DNA of 64,000 nucleotides, taken from contig JAEWDK010000024.1 of the NCBI GenBank assembly GCA_023390175.1, positions 62,001 through 126,000 of the forward strand, given 5' to 3'. The notes beneath the pieces were generated by a model, which saw only the letters and a list, made by a program, of their open reading frames with translations, was not told the origin of the DNA and made no database searches. The position numbers and the translations under genes were made by a program. This document shows positions 53,941-62,784 of this stretch, piece by piece (the stretch's first letter is position 1; each line of letters opens with the position of its first letter). This DNA comes from Bacillota bacterium (GTDB taxonomy: Bacteria > Bacillota > Clostridia > Oscillospirales > Acutalibacteraceae).

Positions 53941-55165
53941 TGTTTTGGTAATTGGCGGAGGAGCCGCCGGATTGATGGCTGCAGGCACTGCTGCGCAGAA
54001 CGGCCTTAACGTTTGTTTGGTTGAAAAGAACGCGCGTCTCGGCCGCAAAATCATGATTACCGGAAAAGGCAGATGCAATATTACAAACCACTGTGACATA
54101 CAGACCTTTATTGCGTCCGTTCCGACAAACGGACGGTTTCTCTATAGCGCTATTAATCAGTTTACCCCGCAGGACACCATCGATTTTTTTGAGGAGCTTG
54201 GCCTTCCCGTAAAAACAGAACGCGGCAACCGCGTGTTTCCCCAGTCCGACAAGGCGGGGGACGTGGTGGACAGGCTGACGCGTTTTATTCAAAGCGGCGG
54301 CGTACATTGCATTACCGGTGAGGTAAAACGATTATTATTGAAAGATCATATTGTCTATGGGGTTGAACTGCAGGGCGGAGCCCAGATTTTAGCCGATACG
54401 GTCATTGTATGCTGCGGCGGCGCATCTTACCCCGGCACCGGTTCTACCGGCGACGGTTACAAGCTTGCGCGTCAGGCGGGGCACACTGTGACAGAACTTC
54501 GTCCGTCCCTTGTTCCGCTTGTTGTTCACGGGAATGAATGCCCGGATATGATGGGGCTTTCCTTAAAAAATGTTGCAGTCCGCGTTTTTGATACGGATAA
54601 AAAGAAACAGATTTTCAACGATTTTGGGGAGATGCTTTTTACACATTTTGGCCTTTCCGGCCCAATGGTACTGAGTGCCAGCGCACACATGCGGGATATG
54701 GCGCCCGGCCGGTATCATGTTTTTATCGACTTAAAGCCGGCGCTCAGCCCCGAACAGCTGGATGCCCGGCTGCAGCGTGATTTTGAACTGAATCACAACC
54801 GGGATTTTTCCAATTCGCTCGGCGCACTGCTTCCGAGCAAAATGATTCCGGTCATCATAAAACGTTCCGGCATTCCGCCTGAAATGAAATGCAATCAAAT
54901 TACCCGGGAATTGCGCCGCTCCTTTGCGGAGCTGCTGAAGTCCTTTGAATTGACCGTTGCGGGGTTCCGCCCGGTTGAAGAGGCGATTGTTACCTCCGGC
55001 GGCGTAAAGGTCAGTGAAATCAACCCGAAAACAATGGAATCCAAACTTGTTAGCGGACTCTATTTTGCCGGGGAAGTAATTGATGTGGATGCCTACACCG
55101 GCGGGTTTAACCTGCAAATTGCGTTTTGCACAGGCCGGCTTGCGGCCAATTCCATTGTTAGATAG
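53912..55165 (+). CDS. BaiN/YhiN-like FAD-dependent oxidoreductase (HI0933 family)
   Basis: The 417-residue flavoprotein has the FAD motif VIGGGAAGLMAAGTAAQNG, KNARLGRKIMITGKGRCNITN and the C-terminal TSGGVKVSEINPKTMESKLVSGLYFAGEVIDVDAYTGG region, all family hallmarks. BaiN of Clostridium scindens was reported to reduce bile-acid intermediates, but most homologues, found in many bacteria without bile-acid genes, have unknown substrates; I would not infer bile-acid metabolism here. It is coupled to the RpiR gene by overlap and to cmk by a ribosome-binding site at its stop. Confidence 0.93.
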   Translation: MINQLNRPYDVLVIGGGAAGLMAAGTAAQNGLNVCLVEKNARLGRKIMITGKGRCNITNHCDIQTFIASVPTNGRFLYSAINQFTPQDTIDFFEELGLPVKTERGNRVFPQSDKAGDVVDRLTRFIQSGGVHCITGEVKRLLLKDHIVYGVELQGGAQILADTVIVCCGGASYPGTGSTGDGYKLARQAGHTVTELRPSLVPLVVHGNECPDMMGLSLKNVAVRVFDTDKKKQIFNDFGEMLFTHFGLSGPMVLSASAHMRDMAPGRYHVFIDLKPALSPEQLDARLQRDFELNHNRDFSNSLGALLPSKMIPVIIKRSGIPPEMKCNQITRELRRSFAELLKSFELTVAGFRPVEEAIVTSGGVKVSEINPKTMESKLVSGLYFAGEVIDVDAYTGGFNLQIAFCTGRLAANSIVR

Positions 55166-55175
55166 GATGATTAAA

Positions 55176-55841
55176 ATGACTGCTATTGCGATTGACGGCC
55201 CTGCCGGTGCGGGGAAAAGCACGATTGCGAGGCGTGCGGCCAAAGAAATCGGTTATATATATGTCGATACCGGTGCACTGTATCGTGCAATCGGGTTTTA
55301 TATGCTGGGAAAGGGTGTCGATACGGCGGATGCCGAACAGGTTTGTCCGTTGCTGGGCAACGTAAAAATCGAACTTGCCTTTCAGCGGGGCGAACAGCAT
55401 GTAATCCTTTGCGGCAGGGATGTTTCCGATGAAATCAGAACCGCAGATGTGTCAATGGCGGCTTCCAACGTTTCGGCGATTCCAAAGGTGAGGGAGTTCC
55501 TGTTTGCATTGCAGCAGGACATTGCAAAGGAAAATAATGTTGTGATGGATGGGCGAGATATCGGTACAGTAGTCCTGCCGCATGCGCAGCTGAAAATTTT
55601 TCTGACCGCTTCGCCGGAGGAGCGTGCTGCAAGAAGATATGACGAAATGATAAAAAGCGGCCATAATGTTGCATACAGTGATGTATTAAGCGATTTAATA
55701 ACTCGCGACTACAATGATTCCCACCGTGTCGTCGCGCCGCTTGTGCCTGCGAAAAATGCCATAATCGTTGACACCACGGGCAATACATTGGAGCAGTCGG
55801 TAGAACAGTTAATTTCCATTATTAAGAGCAATCTGCAATAA
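55176..55841 (+). CDS. cmk: Cytidylate kinase
   Basis: The 221-residue P-loop kinase phosphorylates CMP and dCMP. It has AIDGPAGAGKST at the start, YVDTGALYRAIGFY, and VMDGRDIGTVVLP for nucleotide binding. I chose ATG 55176, eight bases after AGGA (55164-55167); the frame is open further upstream, but that part overlaps the previous gene. The order cmk, plsC, ispH-rpsA is common in clostridia, where cmk-rpsA linkage is ancient. Confidence 0.96.
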   Translation: MTAIAIDGPAGAGKSTIARRAAKEIGYIYVDTGALYRAIGFYMLGKGVDTADAEQVCPLLGNVKIELAFQRGEQHVILCGRDVSDEIRTADVSMAASNVSAIPKVREFLFALQQDIAKENNVVMDGRDIGTVVLPHAQLKIFLTASPEERAARRYDEMIKSGHNVAYSDVLSDLITRDYNDSHRVVAPLVPAKNAIIVDTTGNTLEQSVEQLISIIKSNLQ

Positions 55842-55863
55842 AATGAATGAAAATGGTGAGACT

Positions 55864-56499
55864 ATGAAACGTACTCCGCTCTACAATTTTGGTAAAATTT
55901 TTGTCCAGTGGTTTTTAAAGTTTTTTATTCCTTATGAAGTGCATAACAACGAAAATATGCCCAAAACCGGGAAAGTGATTGTTTGCTGCAACCATGTCAG
56001 CATTTCCGACCCGGTTCGGCTTGCTTTTACGCAGCACCGGCAGATTTTTTTTATGTCTAAATCCGAATTGTTTGAAAACAAGCCAATGAAACTGTTGCTT
56101 TCTTCTTTGGGAGCATTCCCTGTGCAAAGGGGAAAGGGCGATAAAACCGCCATCAATACAGCAAGTCAGATGCTTGAAAACGGCCAGGCACTCGGAATTT
56201 TTATTGAAGGAACCCGCTCTAAAACGGGCGATCTTCTTCCGGCAAAGGCCGGTGCTGTGATGATTGCCCACAATAATCACGCGCCGATTCTGCCCTGCTG
56301 TATTACCGCAAAAGGTGGCAAAGTGCCGCAAATTTTTCATAAATGCATCGTTTCGTACGGTGAACTGATTCAGCCGGAGGAACTCGGAATTGTGGAAGGT
56401 TCGGGCGTGGAATACCGCAATGCAACCCGTGAACTGATGAACAGAATTACCCTGCTGCGTGAGCGTGATATCAAAGCATTTGAACAAACAAAGGCCTGA
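55864..56499 (+). CDS. plsC: 1-acyl-glycerol-3-phosphate acyltransferase-like protein, first copy
   Basis: The 211-residue membrane-associated acyltransferase is predicted to make phosphatidic acid. The catalytic HX4D is in CCNHVSISDPV, and the substrate motif FIEGTRSKTGDLLPAKAG is intact. The start is uncertain: ATG 55864 has GGTGAG only three bases upstream; ATG 55843 (218 residues) has no clear site. It is separated by five bases from a second, more divergent copy. Confidence 0.92.
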   Translation: MKRTPLYNFGKIFVQWFLKFFIPYEVHNNENMPKTGKVIVCCNHVSISDPVRLAFTQHRQIFFMSKSELFENKPMKLLLSSLGAFPVQRGKGDKTAINTASQMLENGQALGIFIEGTRSKTGDLLPAKAGAVMIAHNNHAPILPCCITAKGGKVPQIFHKCIVSYGELIQPEELGIVEGSGVEYRNATRELMNRITLLRERDIKAFEQTKA

Positions 56500-56504
56500 C
56501 TGTA

Positions 56505-57104
56505 ATGCTGTACTTTTTTTGTCTTCGGTTTTTAACTCCCATTGCAAAATTCATTTTTCCGTTCAAAGTAAAAGGCGTGGAGAATATTCCCAAAGGCGGC
56601 AAGCTGATTGTTTGCTGCAACCATAAGTCGGTGTATGATGTACTTTTTCTTGCGGCTCCGTTTCAAAGGCAGGTTCGCTTTATGGGAAAGTCGGAGCTGT
56701 TTCAGGACCACGGGCCGTTTGTGCGCCGGCTGCTCTATCAGCTAGGGGCCTTCCCAGTAAAACGAGATAAAGGCGATGCGGAAGCAATAAAAACCGCAAT
56801 GCAGATTCTGAGCGACGGCGGAGTGGTAGGAATTTTTCCGCAGGGGAAATGTGTTTTTGATAATACGCCCTTTAAGCCAAAGGCGGGCGCTGTTTTAGTG
56901 GCGTTACGGACACATACGCCGATTTTGCCCGCTTCAATCTACTGTGACGGTATTATCAGGCCTTTTCGCCGCATTACGGTGCGCTTTGGCAAGCTGATTC
57001 CATATGAAGAACTCAACACGGGGAAAGAGTCCCGTACTTCTATTCGCGAGGCAGCCGAAATTGTTTCACAGCGTATCAATCAACTGTTGGAGGAAAAAAT
57101 TTGA
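56505..57104 (+). CDS. PlsC-like acyltransferase, second copy with altered substrate motif
   Basis: The 199-residue homologue of the preceding gene has the HX4D motif kept (CCNHKSVYDVLFL), but the motif usually FPEGTRS reads FPQGKCVFDNTPFKPKAG, losing the Glu and Arg that contact the substrate phosphate. It may use another acceptor or act less efficiently. No good ribosome-binding site precedes ATG 56505, so translation is probably coupled to the first copy. Its TGA stop overlaps the TTG start of ispH-rpsA. Confidence 0.9.
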   Translation: MLYFFCLRFLTPIAKFIFPFKVKGVENIPKGGKLIVCCNHKSVYDVLFLAAPFQRQVRFMGKSELFQDHGPFVRRLLYQLGAFPVKRDKGDAEAIKTAMQILSDGGVVGIFPQGKCVFDNTPFKPKAGAVLVALRTHTPILPASIYCDGIIRPFRRITVRFGKLIPYEELNTGKESRTSIREAAEIVSQRINQLLEEKI

Positions 57105-59080
57105 GAATTTTAGTAGCACAGTCTGCGGGCTTTTGCTTTGGTGTAAACCGTGCGGTCAACATCGTCCACGAGCTGCTTGAAAACGGCAGGAATGTTTATA
57201 CGCTCGGTCCAATCATTCATAATCCTCAAACCCTTGCAGAGCTGGCCTCCCGCGGGGCGAAAATTGTGGAAACACCTGACGAGGTACCGGGGGGCGGAAC
57301 CCTTGTGATCCGTTCCCATGGGGTATCACAGTCTGTTCTGGACCGTATCCTCGCGTTGAAACTGGACTATGCCGACGCAACATGTCCATTTGTCGCAAAA
57401 ATTCACAGCATTGTTTCCACAGCGGGGGACGAAGGAAAAACAGTCCTTATCGCGGGGGATGCCCTGCACCCGGAAGTTCAGGGAATTCAGGGGCATTGCC
57501 GGGGCAAGTGCTATGTATTTAAAAATACCAGTGAACTCCAGAATATTACAGAAAATATTTTAAAAGAGAAAAATAAAGCTATCTGTGTAGTTGCGCAAAC
57601 AACTTTCAGCGTATTTGAGTGGGAAAATTGTTTGAAAATAATAAAAAGGGTATATACAAATGCAACAATTTTTGATACAATATGTAATGCTACTGCAAAA
57701 CGTCAATCGGAATCAGAGCTTTTGTCACAGCAATGTGATGCTATGATTGTTATTGGTGGCAGGCAAAGTTCCAACACCGCGAAATTACGTGACGTGTGCA
57801 GCCAGAACTGCACCACCTATTTGATAGAAACTGCGGACGAGCTTCCGCTGTCAGCACTAAAAAAGGCTGATTGCATTGGCATTACTGCCGGCGCTTCAAC
57901 ACCGGCAAGCATTATAAAGGAGGTACTTGATACCATGTCAGAAATTATTGAAGGCGCGGATCAAAATTTAATGGAGAATAATGCCGAGGGAAACTTTGAG
58001 GAAATGCTCGAAGAATCTCTAAAGAGCTTAAATACAGATGAAAAGGTACACGGTGTGGTTGTCGGCATTACTCCCAGCGAAGTATATGTCGATGTGGGCA
58101 GAAAACAGGCCGGATTTATCTCTGCATCTGAGCTTTCTGCAGATCCGAACGTAAAGCCGGAAGACATTGTCAAAATCGGTGATGAACTGGATCTTCTCAT
58201 CATGCGTACAAATGACCAGGAAGGCACAATTATGCTTTCCAAAAAGCGTTTGGATGCAGCGAAGGGTTGGGAAAATGTTGCGGCAGCCGAGGAAAACGAA
58301 GCTGTGCTCACCGGTGTTGTGACTGAAGTCATCAAGGGCGGCGTAATTGCTGTAACCAACGGTGTCCGCGTATTTATTCCTGCCTCTCAGGCGACTTCAT
58401 CCCGCAGTGATTCCCTTGAGAATTTGCTGAAGAAGGAAGTTCAGTTCCGTATTATCGAAGTCAACCGCAGCCGCAGGCGTGCTGTCGGCTCCATCCGTTC
58501 CGTGTTGAAGGATGCAAAAAAGGCGTTGGCTGAAAAATTCTGGGAAACTGCAGAAGAAGGCAAAGAATACACCGGTGTTGTCAAGTCTTTGACTGCCTAC
58601 GGTGCATTCGTTGATCTGGGCGGTATTGACGGCATGATTCATATCTCCGAGCTTTCCTGGGGCAGGATTAAGCACCCGTCCGAAGTAGTAAACGTCGGCG
58701 ATACTGTAACCGTGTATATTAAGGGACTCGACAAGGAAAAGGGCAAGATTTCTCTTGGCTACAAACGTGCAGAGGACAATCCTTGGGAAGTATTGAAACG
58801 TGATTATCCTGTTGGAACGGTTGCAGACGTAACAATCGTCGGCATGACCGCATTCGGTGCTTTTGCGAGAATTATTCCCGGCATCGACGGATTAATACAT
58901 ATTTCCCAGATTGCCGACCATAGAATCGAAAAACCGCAGGATGTTCTTAAGGTAAACGATGTTGTAAAAGCAAAGATTACTGAAATCGATTTTGACAAGA
59001 AGCGTGTCAGCCTGTCGATCCGCGCACTTTCTGAGCCGGAAGAAGGAACAGAAGCGGCGGAAGAAACTCCGGCCGAATAA
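57101..59080 (+). CDS. ispH: IspH (HMBPP reductase) fused to ribosomal protein S1-like domains
   Basis: The 659-residue fusion is well known in clostridia. Residues 1-~283 are IspH, the Fe-S enzyme making IPP/DMAPP in the MEP pathway: Cys12, Cys95 and Cys195 hold the cluster, with His40, His73, His123 and Glu125 in the active site. About 300-650 carry four S1 RNA-binding domains, as in RpsA. The start is TTG 57101 with GGAGG at 57089-57093, inside the TTGA overlap with plsC. A strong internal site, AAAGGAGGT (57916-57924), lies 10 bases before an in-frame ATG (57935, residue 279) and could give a free S1 protein. Confidence 0.96.
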   Translation: MRILVAQSAGFCFGVNRAVNIVHELLENGRNVYTLGPIIHNPQTLAELASRGAKIVETPDEVPGGGTLVIRSHGVSQSVLDRILALKLDYADATCPFVAKIHSIVSTAGDEGKTVLIAGDALHPEVQGIQGHCRGKCYVFKNTSELQNITENILKEKNKAICVVAQTTFSVFEWENCLKIIKRVYTNATIFDTICNATAKRQSESELLSQQCDAMIVIGGRQSSNTAKLRDVCSQNCTTYLIETADELPLSALKKADCIGITAGASTPASIIKEVLDTMSEIIEGADQNLMENNAEGNFEEMLEESLKSLNTDEKVHGVVVGITPSEVYVDVGRKQAGFISASELSADPNVKPEDIVKIGDELDLLIMRTNDQEGTIMLSKKRLDAAKGWENVAAAEENEAVLTGVVTEVIKGGVIAVTNGVRVFIPASQATSSRSDSLENLLKKEVQFRIIEVNRSRRRAVGSIRSVLKDAKKALAEKFWETAEEGKEYTGVVKSLTAYGAFVDLGGIDGMIHISELSWGRIKHPSEVVNVGDTVTVYIKGLDKEKGKISLGYKRAEDNPWEVLKRDYPVGTVADVTIVGMTAFGAFARIIPGIDGLIHISQIADHRIEKPQDVLKVNDVVKAKITEIDFDKKRVSLSIRALSEPEEGTEAAEETPAE

Positions 59081-59102
59081 GCAGTTCAAATAAGTTTATT
59101 AC

Positions 59103-59136
59103 AGGCACAAAGAGCTTTGTTTCTTTGTGCCTTTTT
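59103..59136 (+). terminator. Terminator after ispH-rpsA
   Basis: An 11-bp stem (59103-59113, 59122-59132) with an 8-nt loop runs into a T-tract. Confidence 0.9.
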
Positions 59137-59229
59137 ACTATTTTTATCAATATTTCCGACTGGCATATTATTTCTCACATTTTTATTCCTCCCGAGTATT
59201 ATACAGTATGAGTTTTGGGAGGTGTGCCT

Positions 59230-59862
59230 ATGAGAAGATGGCGAAGAGTTCCCAGGTATCATGTGCGTTGGAAAGCCGTTCTGATTATAGTCTTGTTTTT
59301 TGTGCTAATAATAATGGTTGACAATCAGCTTCGGCCGATTATACAGTCCATCACCACGAATCAGGCGCGTATTAAATCAGTGGATACCATTAATACCTCT
59401 GTGGCGAATGAGCTGAAGCAAAACGGCGTGACATACAATGACTTGGTTACCGTTGAGCGCAATGATTCCGGTGAAGTGCTTTCAATTACCACCAACATGG
59501 TGAAAATGAATGAGCTGAAGGCAGTCATCATTACGGATGTACAAAGCCAGCTCGGCGCGGACAGCCATAAAGATATCGGTGTTCCACTCGGAACGCTGCT
59601 TGGCAATGATTTTCTGCATGGGTATGGCCCCAACGTTCCGCTTCGGGTTACCCTCAGCGGCAACGTGACTGCCGATTTTAAAAGTTCGTTTGAATCTGCA
59701 GGGATTAACCAGACCAAGCATCAAATTTACCTGAACATACATACCAGCGTCTATTCCTTCATACCGGGATTTAATACCACCACGGAAGTTGAAACCAATG
59801 TGCCTGTGGCTGAAACGATTATCGTCGGCCAGGTTCCTCAATTAGTTACAAGCTTAAAATAA
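59230..59862 (+). CDS. yunB: YunB-family sporulation protein
   Basis: The 210-residue protein has one N-terminal membrane helix (about 16-38) and a YunB-type domain: DNQLRPIIQSITTNQARIKSVDTIN, then GVPLGTLLGNDFLHGYGPNVPLRV and FIPGFNTTTEVETNVPVAETIIVGQVP. B. subtilis yunB is a mother-cell (sigma-E) gene needed for normal spores, so the organism probably sporulates. ATG 59230 follows GGGAGGTG; the frame is open from TTG 59215 inside that site. I could not confirm a sigma-E promoter. Confidence 0.92.
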   Translation: MRRWRRVPRYHVRWKAVLIIVLFFVLIIMVDNQLRPIIQSITTNQARIKSVDTINTSVANELKQNGVTYNDLVTVERNDSGEVLSITTNMVKMNELKAVIITDVQSQLGADSHKDIGVPLGTLLGNDFLHGYGPNVPLRVTLSGNVTADFKSSFESAGINQTKHQIYLNIHTSVYSFIPGFNTTTEVETNVPVAETIIVGQVPQLVTSLK

Positions 59863-59901
59863 TCTGTTATATACTGATAATAGATGAGAGGACTGATTAT
59901 T

Positions 59902-61881
59902 ATGGATGTTAAAGAAGCCGGAAAATTAATCAAGGAGTTAATCGGGCAAATCAATTATCACAACAGAAAATACTACGTTGAAGATGCACCGGAAATCGAC
60001 GATTACGAATATGATATGCTTTACCGCCGCCTGCAGCAGGTTGAAGCGGAGTTTCCCGAACTGATTTCGCCGGATTCCCCCACACAGAAGGTGGGTGGAG
60101 CGGCGTTGAATAAATTTGAACCCGTTGTGCATACCGTAGCCATGGAAAGTCTGCACGACTCTTTTTCGGAACAGGAACTGATTGACTTTGACCGCAAGGT
60201 GCGTGCCGTGGTAGAAGATCCGGTTTATATTGTAGAGCCGAAATTCGACGGCCTTTCCGTTTCTATTGAATACCGCGACGGACTGTTTGTTCGCGGCTCC
60301 ACACGCGGGGACGGTTCCGTGGGGGAAGATGTCACGGAGAATATCAAAACCATCCGCACCGTACCGATGAAGCTGAATAAGCCGCTGCCATATATTGAGG
60401 TGCGCGGTGAAGTTTATATGTCGCATGAAAGCTTTGAAAAGCTGTGCGAGCGGCAGGAGCTGCATGACGAAAAGCCGTTTAAGAATCCGCGCAATGCGGC
60501 GGCAGGTTCCCTGCGGCAAAAAAATTCGCAAATTACAGCTTCCCGTGTATTGGATATTTTCGTATTTAACGTGCAGCAGGTAAATGGTGCGGAACTTCGC
60601 TATCATGACGAAGCGCTTAACTTTTTAAAAGAACTTGGTTTTACTGTACCGCCTTTTTTCCGGCCCTGTTCCACTATTGCAGAAGTGATTGAGGAAGTCC
60701 GGCGAATCGGGGAGCTGCGCGGGTCGCTTGGCTATTCCATTGACGGTGCGGTCGTTAAGGTGAATTCCTTTGCGCAGCGCGACATTCTTGGCAGTACGGC
60801 AAAGTTCCCCAAATGGGCGGAAGCATTTAAATATCCGCCGGAGGAAAAGCAGACCAAACTGCTGGGTATTGAAATCAATGTCGGCCGTACAGGCGTTTTA
60901 ACGCCCACAGGGGTGTTTGAACCGGTAAATCTTGCAGGTACCACAGTCAGCCGCGCAACACTCCATAATCAGGATTTTATTGCGGAAAAAGGGATTCGTG
61001 TCGGGGATATAGTTATTCTGCGAAAGGCCGGAGAAATCATTCCGGAAGTAGTATCGGTTGTATCACACCTTGACGGCTCACAGAAATATCAAATGCCGGA
61101 AGTGTGCCCATCCTGCGGTGCAAGGGTAACACGCGGGGAGGGCGAGGCAGCAACACGCTGTACCAACCCCGAATGCCCGGCACAGCTGCTGCGGCACATG
61201 ATTCATTTCAGCAGCCGCGACGCGATGGATATTGACGGGCTCGGTCCGGCTGTGATTGAGCAGCTGGTGGCGGAAAAGCTGCTTTCTTCGCCTGCGGATT
61301 TGTATGAGCTGCATCAGTCCCAGCTGATTGAATTGGAACGTATGGGTGAAAAATCCTCGCAAAACCTGATTGACGCCATTGAACGTTCCAAAGAAAATGA
61401 TCTTTACCGGCTTGTGTTCGCCCTTGGCATTCCGCATGTCGGCTTAAAAGCGGCAAAGCTGTTGGCTTCTTACTTCCGTACGATTGATGGAATTTTCCAC
61501 GCGTCGGCGGAGGATATTGCGGGCATTGAAGGCTTTGGCATGATTATGGCGCAAAGTGCTGCAGATTTCTTCCAGCTGCCGAATACGGCGCATTTAATTG
61601 GCCGTTTGCGCGACGCAGGTGTGAACATGCTCTGCAAAACGGTTATTGACGACAGCCGGTTCACCGGAAAAACATTTGTGCTTACCGGTACGCTGCCAAC
61701 CCTGACAAGAACGGAAGCAACAGCCGTAATTGAAAAATTCGGCGGCAAAGTTTCCGGCAGCGTTTCCAAAAAAACAAGCTACGTTTTGGCGGGCGAAGAC
61801 GCCGGTAGTAAGCTGATTAAGGCACAGCAGCTTGGCGTGCAGATTCTTTCCGAAGACGATTTCAATCAAATGATAGAATAA
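59902..61881 (+). CDS. ligA: NAD+-dependent DNA ligase
   Basis: The 659-residue replicative ligase has an N-terminal Ia domain with YYVEDAPEIDDYEYD for NMN binding and adenylated Lys114 in VEPKFDG. An OB fold, a four-cysteine zinc finger (CPSCG...CTNPEC), helix-hairpin-helix repeats and a C-terminal BRCT domain (FVLTGTLPTLTRTEA) follow. I chose ATG 59902, nine bases after GAGAGGA, over ATG 59884, which overlaps that site. pcrA, the usual upstream neighbour, is absent. Confidence 0.97.
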   Translation: MDVKEAGKLIKELIGQINYHNRKYYVEDAPEIDDYEYDMLYRRLQQVEAEFPELISPDSPTQKVGGAALNKFEPVVHTVAMESLHDSFSEQELIDFDRKVRAVVEDPVYIVEPKFDGLSVSIEYRDGLFVRGSTRGDGSVGEDVTENIKTIRTVPMKLNKPLPYIEVRGEVYMSHESFEKLCERQELHDEKPFKNPRNAAAGSLRQKNSQITASRVLDIFVFNVQQVNGAELRYHDEALNFLKELGFTVPPFFRPCSTIAEVIEEVRRIGELRGSLGYSIDGAVVKVNSFAQRDILGSTAKFPKWAEAFKYPPEEKQTKLLGIEINVGRTGVLTPTGVFEPVNLAGTTVSRATLHNQDFIAEKGIRVGDIVILRKAGEIIPEVVSVVSHLDGSQKYQMPEVCPSCGARVTRGEGEAATRCTNPECPAQLLRHMIHFSSRDAMDIDGLGPAVIEQLVAEKLLSSPADLYELHQSQLIELERMGEKSSQNLIDAIERSKENDLYRLVFALGIPHVGLKAAKLLASYFRTIDGIFHASAEDIAGIEGFGMIMAQSAADFFQLPNTAHLIGRLRDAGVNMLCKTVIDDSRFTGKTFVLTGTLPTLTRTEATAVIEKFGGKVSGSVSKKTSYVLAGEDAGSKLIKAQQLGVQILSEDDFNQMIE

Positions 61882-61904
61882 TCCGGTTCAATTAAGGTAA
61901 ATGA

Positions 61905-61943
61905 AAAGCGCAAAGTACGGGTGACTGTACTTTGCGCTTTTTG
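61905..61943 (+). terminator. ligA terminator
   Basis: A 14-bp stem (61905-61918, 61927-61940) with an 8-nt loop is followed by TT and G. Confidence 0.9.
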
Positions 61944-62009
61944 CTGTTAATTATGCCGGCATAAATCCAGGAAAAGCTTTATAGCTTAATTATTGAACTA
62001 CGAATAAAA

Positions 62010-62063
62010 TATATTGATAAACAATATAAATATATTGATATTTGTGATTTTACGTGTTATAAT
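62010..62063 (+). promoter_or_regulatory. Promoter with operator-like TATATTG half-sites for the DUF2975-HTH operon
   Basis: TATATTG (62010-62016) and CAATATA (62022-62028) form an inverted repeat with a 5-bp spacer. A third TATATTG (62031-62037) sits exactly 21 bp after the first and overlaps the -35 box TTGATA (62035-62040). A 17-bp spacer ending TGT and TATAAT (62058-62063) complete the promoter. The small HTH protein encoded downstream is the obvious candidate ligand. Confidence 0.65.
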
Positions 62064-62099
62064 AACAATCGAAAAACATTTTAATAGGGGGAACCGCTT

Positions 62100-62546
62100 A
62101 TGTGGAATTCTTCGAAATCCTTAACGCTTTCCATATTTTGCACCAGGCTGTTTGCTGTGCTGCTGTTGATTGGAGTTTGCGCCGCGCCGTGGATTGTAAG
62201 CTGGTATTTCGGTGATGCAGCAGGAGTACAGGCACTGCATTTGCCTTTCCGTATTACAATTTACCTTTGTGCGGTGCCCGGATTTGTACTGCTTCGATGC
62301 CTTGACATTTTGCTGAAAAATATTCGTGAGGGCAGTGTGTTTGTCACTGATAACACGAAAATGCTTCGCATTATCTCATGGGCCTGCATTGCAGTGGGTG
62401 TGATTACTTTTGCTTCAGGATTTTACTATATGTCATTTTTTATTGTGGCAGTTGCCTCCGCTTTTTTTGCACTGATTATCCGGGTGATCAAAAATATTTT
62501 TGAACAGGCCATTGAATTAAAAAGCGAGAGTGACTTTACCATTTAG
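62100..62546 (+). CDS. DUF2975 (YoaS-like) membrane protein
   Basis: The 148-residue protein has four membrane helices and a conserved central segment with LLKNIREGSVFVTDNTKMLRIISW, the DUF2975 hallmark. It is paired with a small Cro-type regulator, as in the B. subtilis yoaS-yozG pair. The function of the family is unknown; control of membrane or stress physiology has been assumed without proof. ATG 62100 follows AGGGGGAA. Confidence 0.9.
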   Translation: MWNSSKSLTLSIFCTRLFAVLLLIGVCAAPWIVSWYFGDAAGVQALHLPFRITIYLCAVPGFVLLRCLDILLKNIREGSVFVTDNTKMLRIISWACIAVGVITFASGFYYMSFFIVAVASAFFALIIRVIKNIFEQAIELKSESDFTI

Positions 62547-62562
62547 TGGAATGGAGAATAAC

Positions 62563-62772
62563 ATGCCTATTATTGTGAATTTAGACGTAATTATGGCAAA
62601 ACGGAAAATTTCATCCGGGGAGCTTTCCGAAAAGATTGGAATCACCCCTGCAAATTTATCTATTTTAAAAAACAACAAAGCAAAAGCAATCCGTTTTTCA
62701 ACTTTGGAAGCATTGTGCCGTGAGCTGAATTGTCAGCCTGCGGACATTTTAGAATACAGCGATACGGAATAA
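62563..62772 (+). CDS. Small Cro/XRE-type regulator (YozG-like)
   Basis: The 69-residue DNA-binding protein is a single HTH: VIMAKRKISSGELSEKIGITPANLSILKNNKAKAIRFSTLEALCRELNCQPADILEY. ATG 62563 has GGAG at 62553-62556; an upstream GTG in the same frame lies inside the DUF2975 gene. It is translated 16 bases after that gene. It probably binds the half-sites at 62010-62037 and controls its own operon, an inference from position. Confidence 0.92.
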   Translation: MPIIVNLDVIMAKRKISSGELSEKIGITPANLSILKNNKAKAIRFSTLEALCRELNCQPADILEYSDTE

Positions 62773-62784
62773 AGGAGTATAAAT

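Noticed and set aside
53912..55165. Bile-acid metabolism inferred from the BaiN-like gene
   Set aside because: The family is widespread in bacteria lacking bai genes and no other bai gene is in the window.
59163..59207. Sigma-E promoter before yunB
   Set aside because: A GCATATT (59163) and a TATACAGT (59200) resemble the two boxes, but they are 30 bp apart where about 14 is expected.
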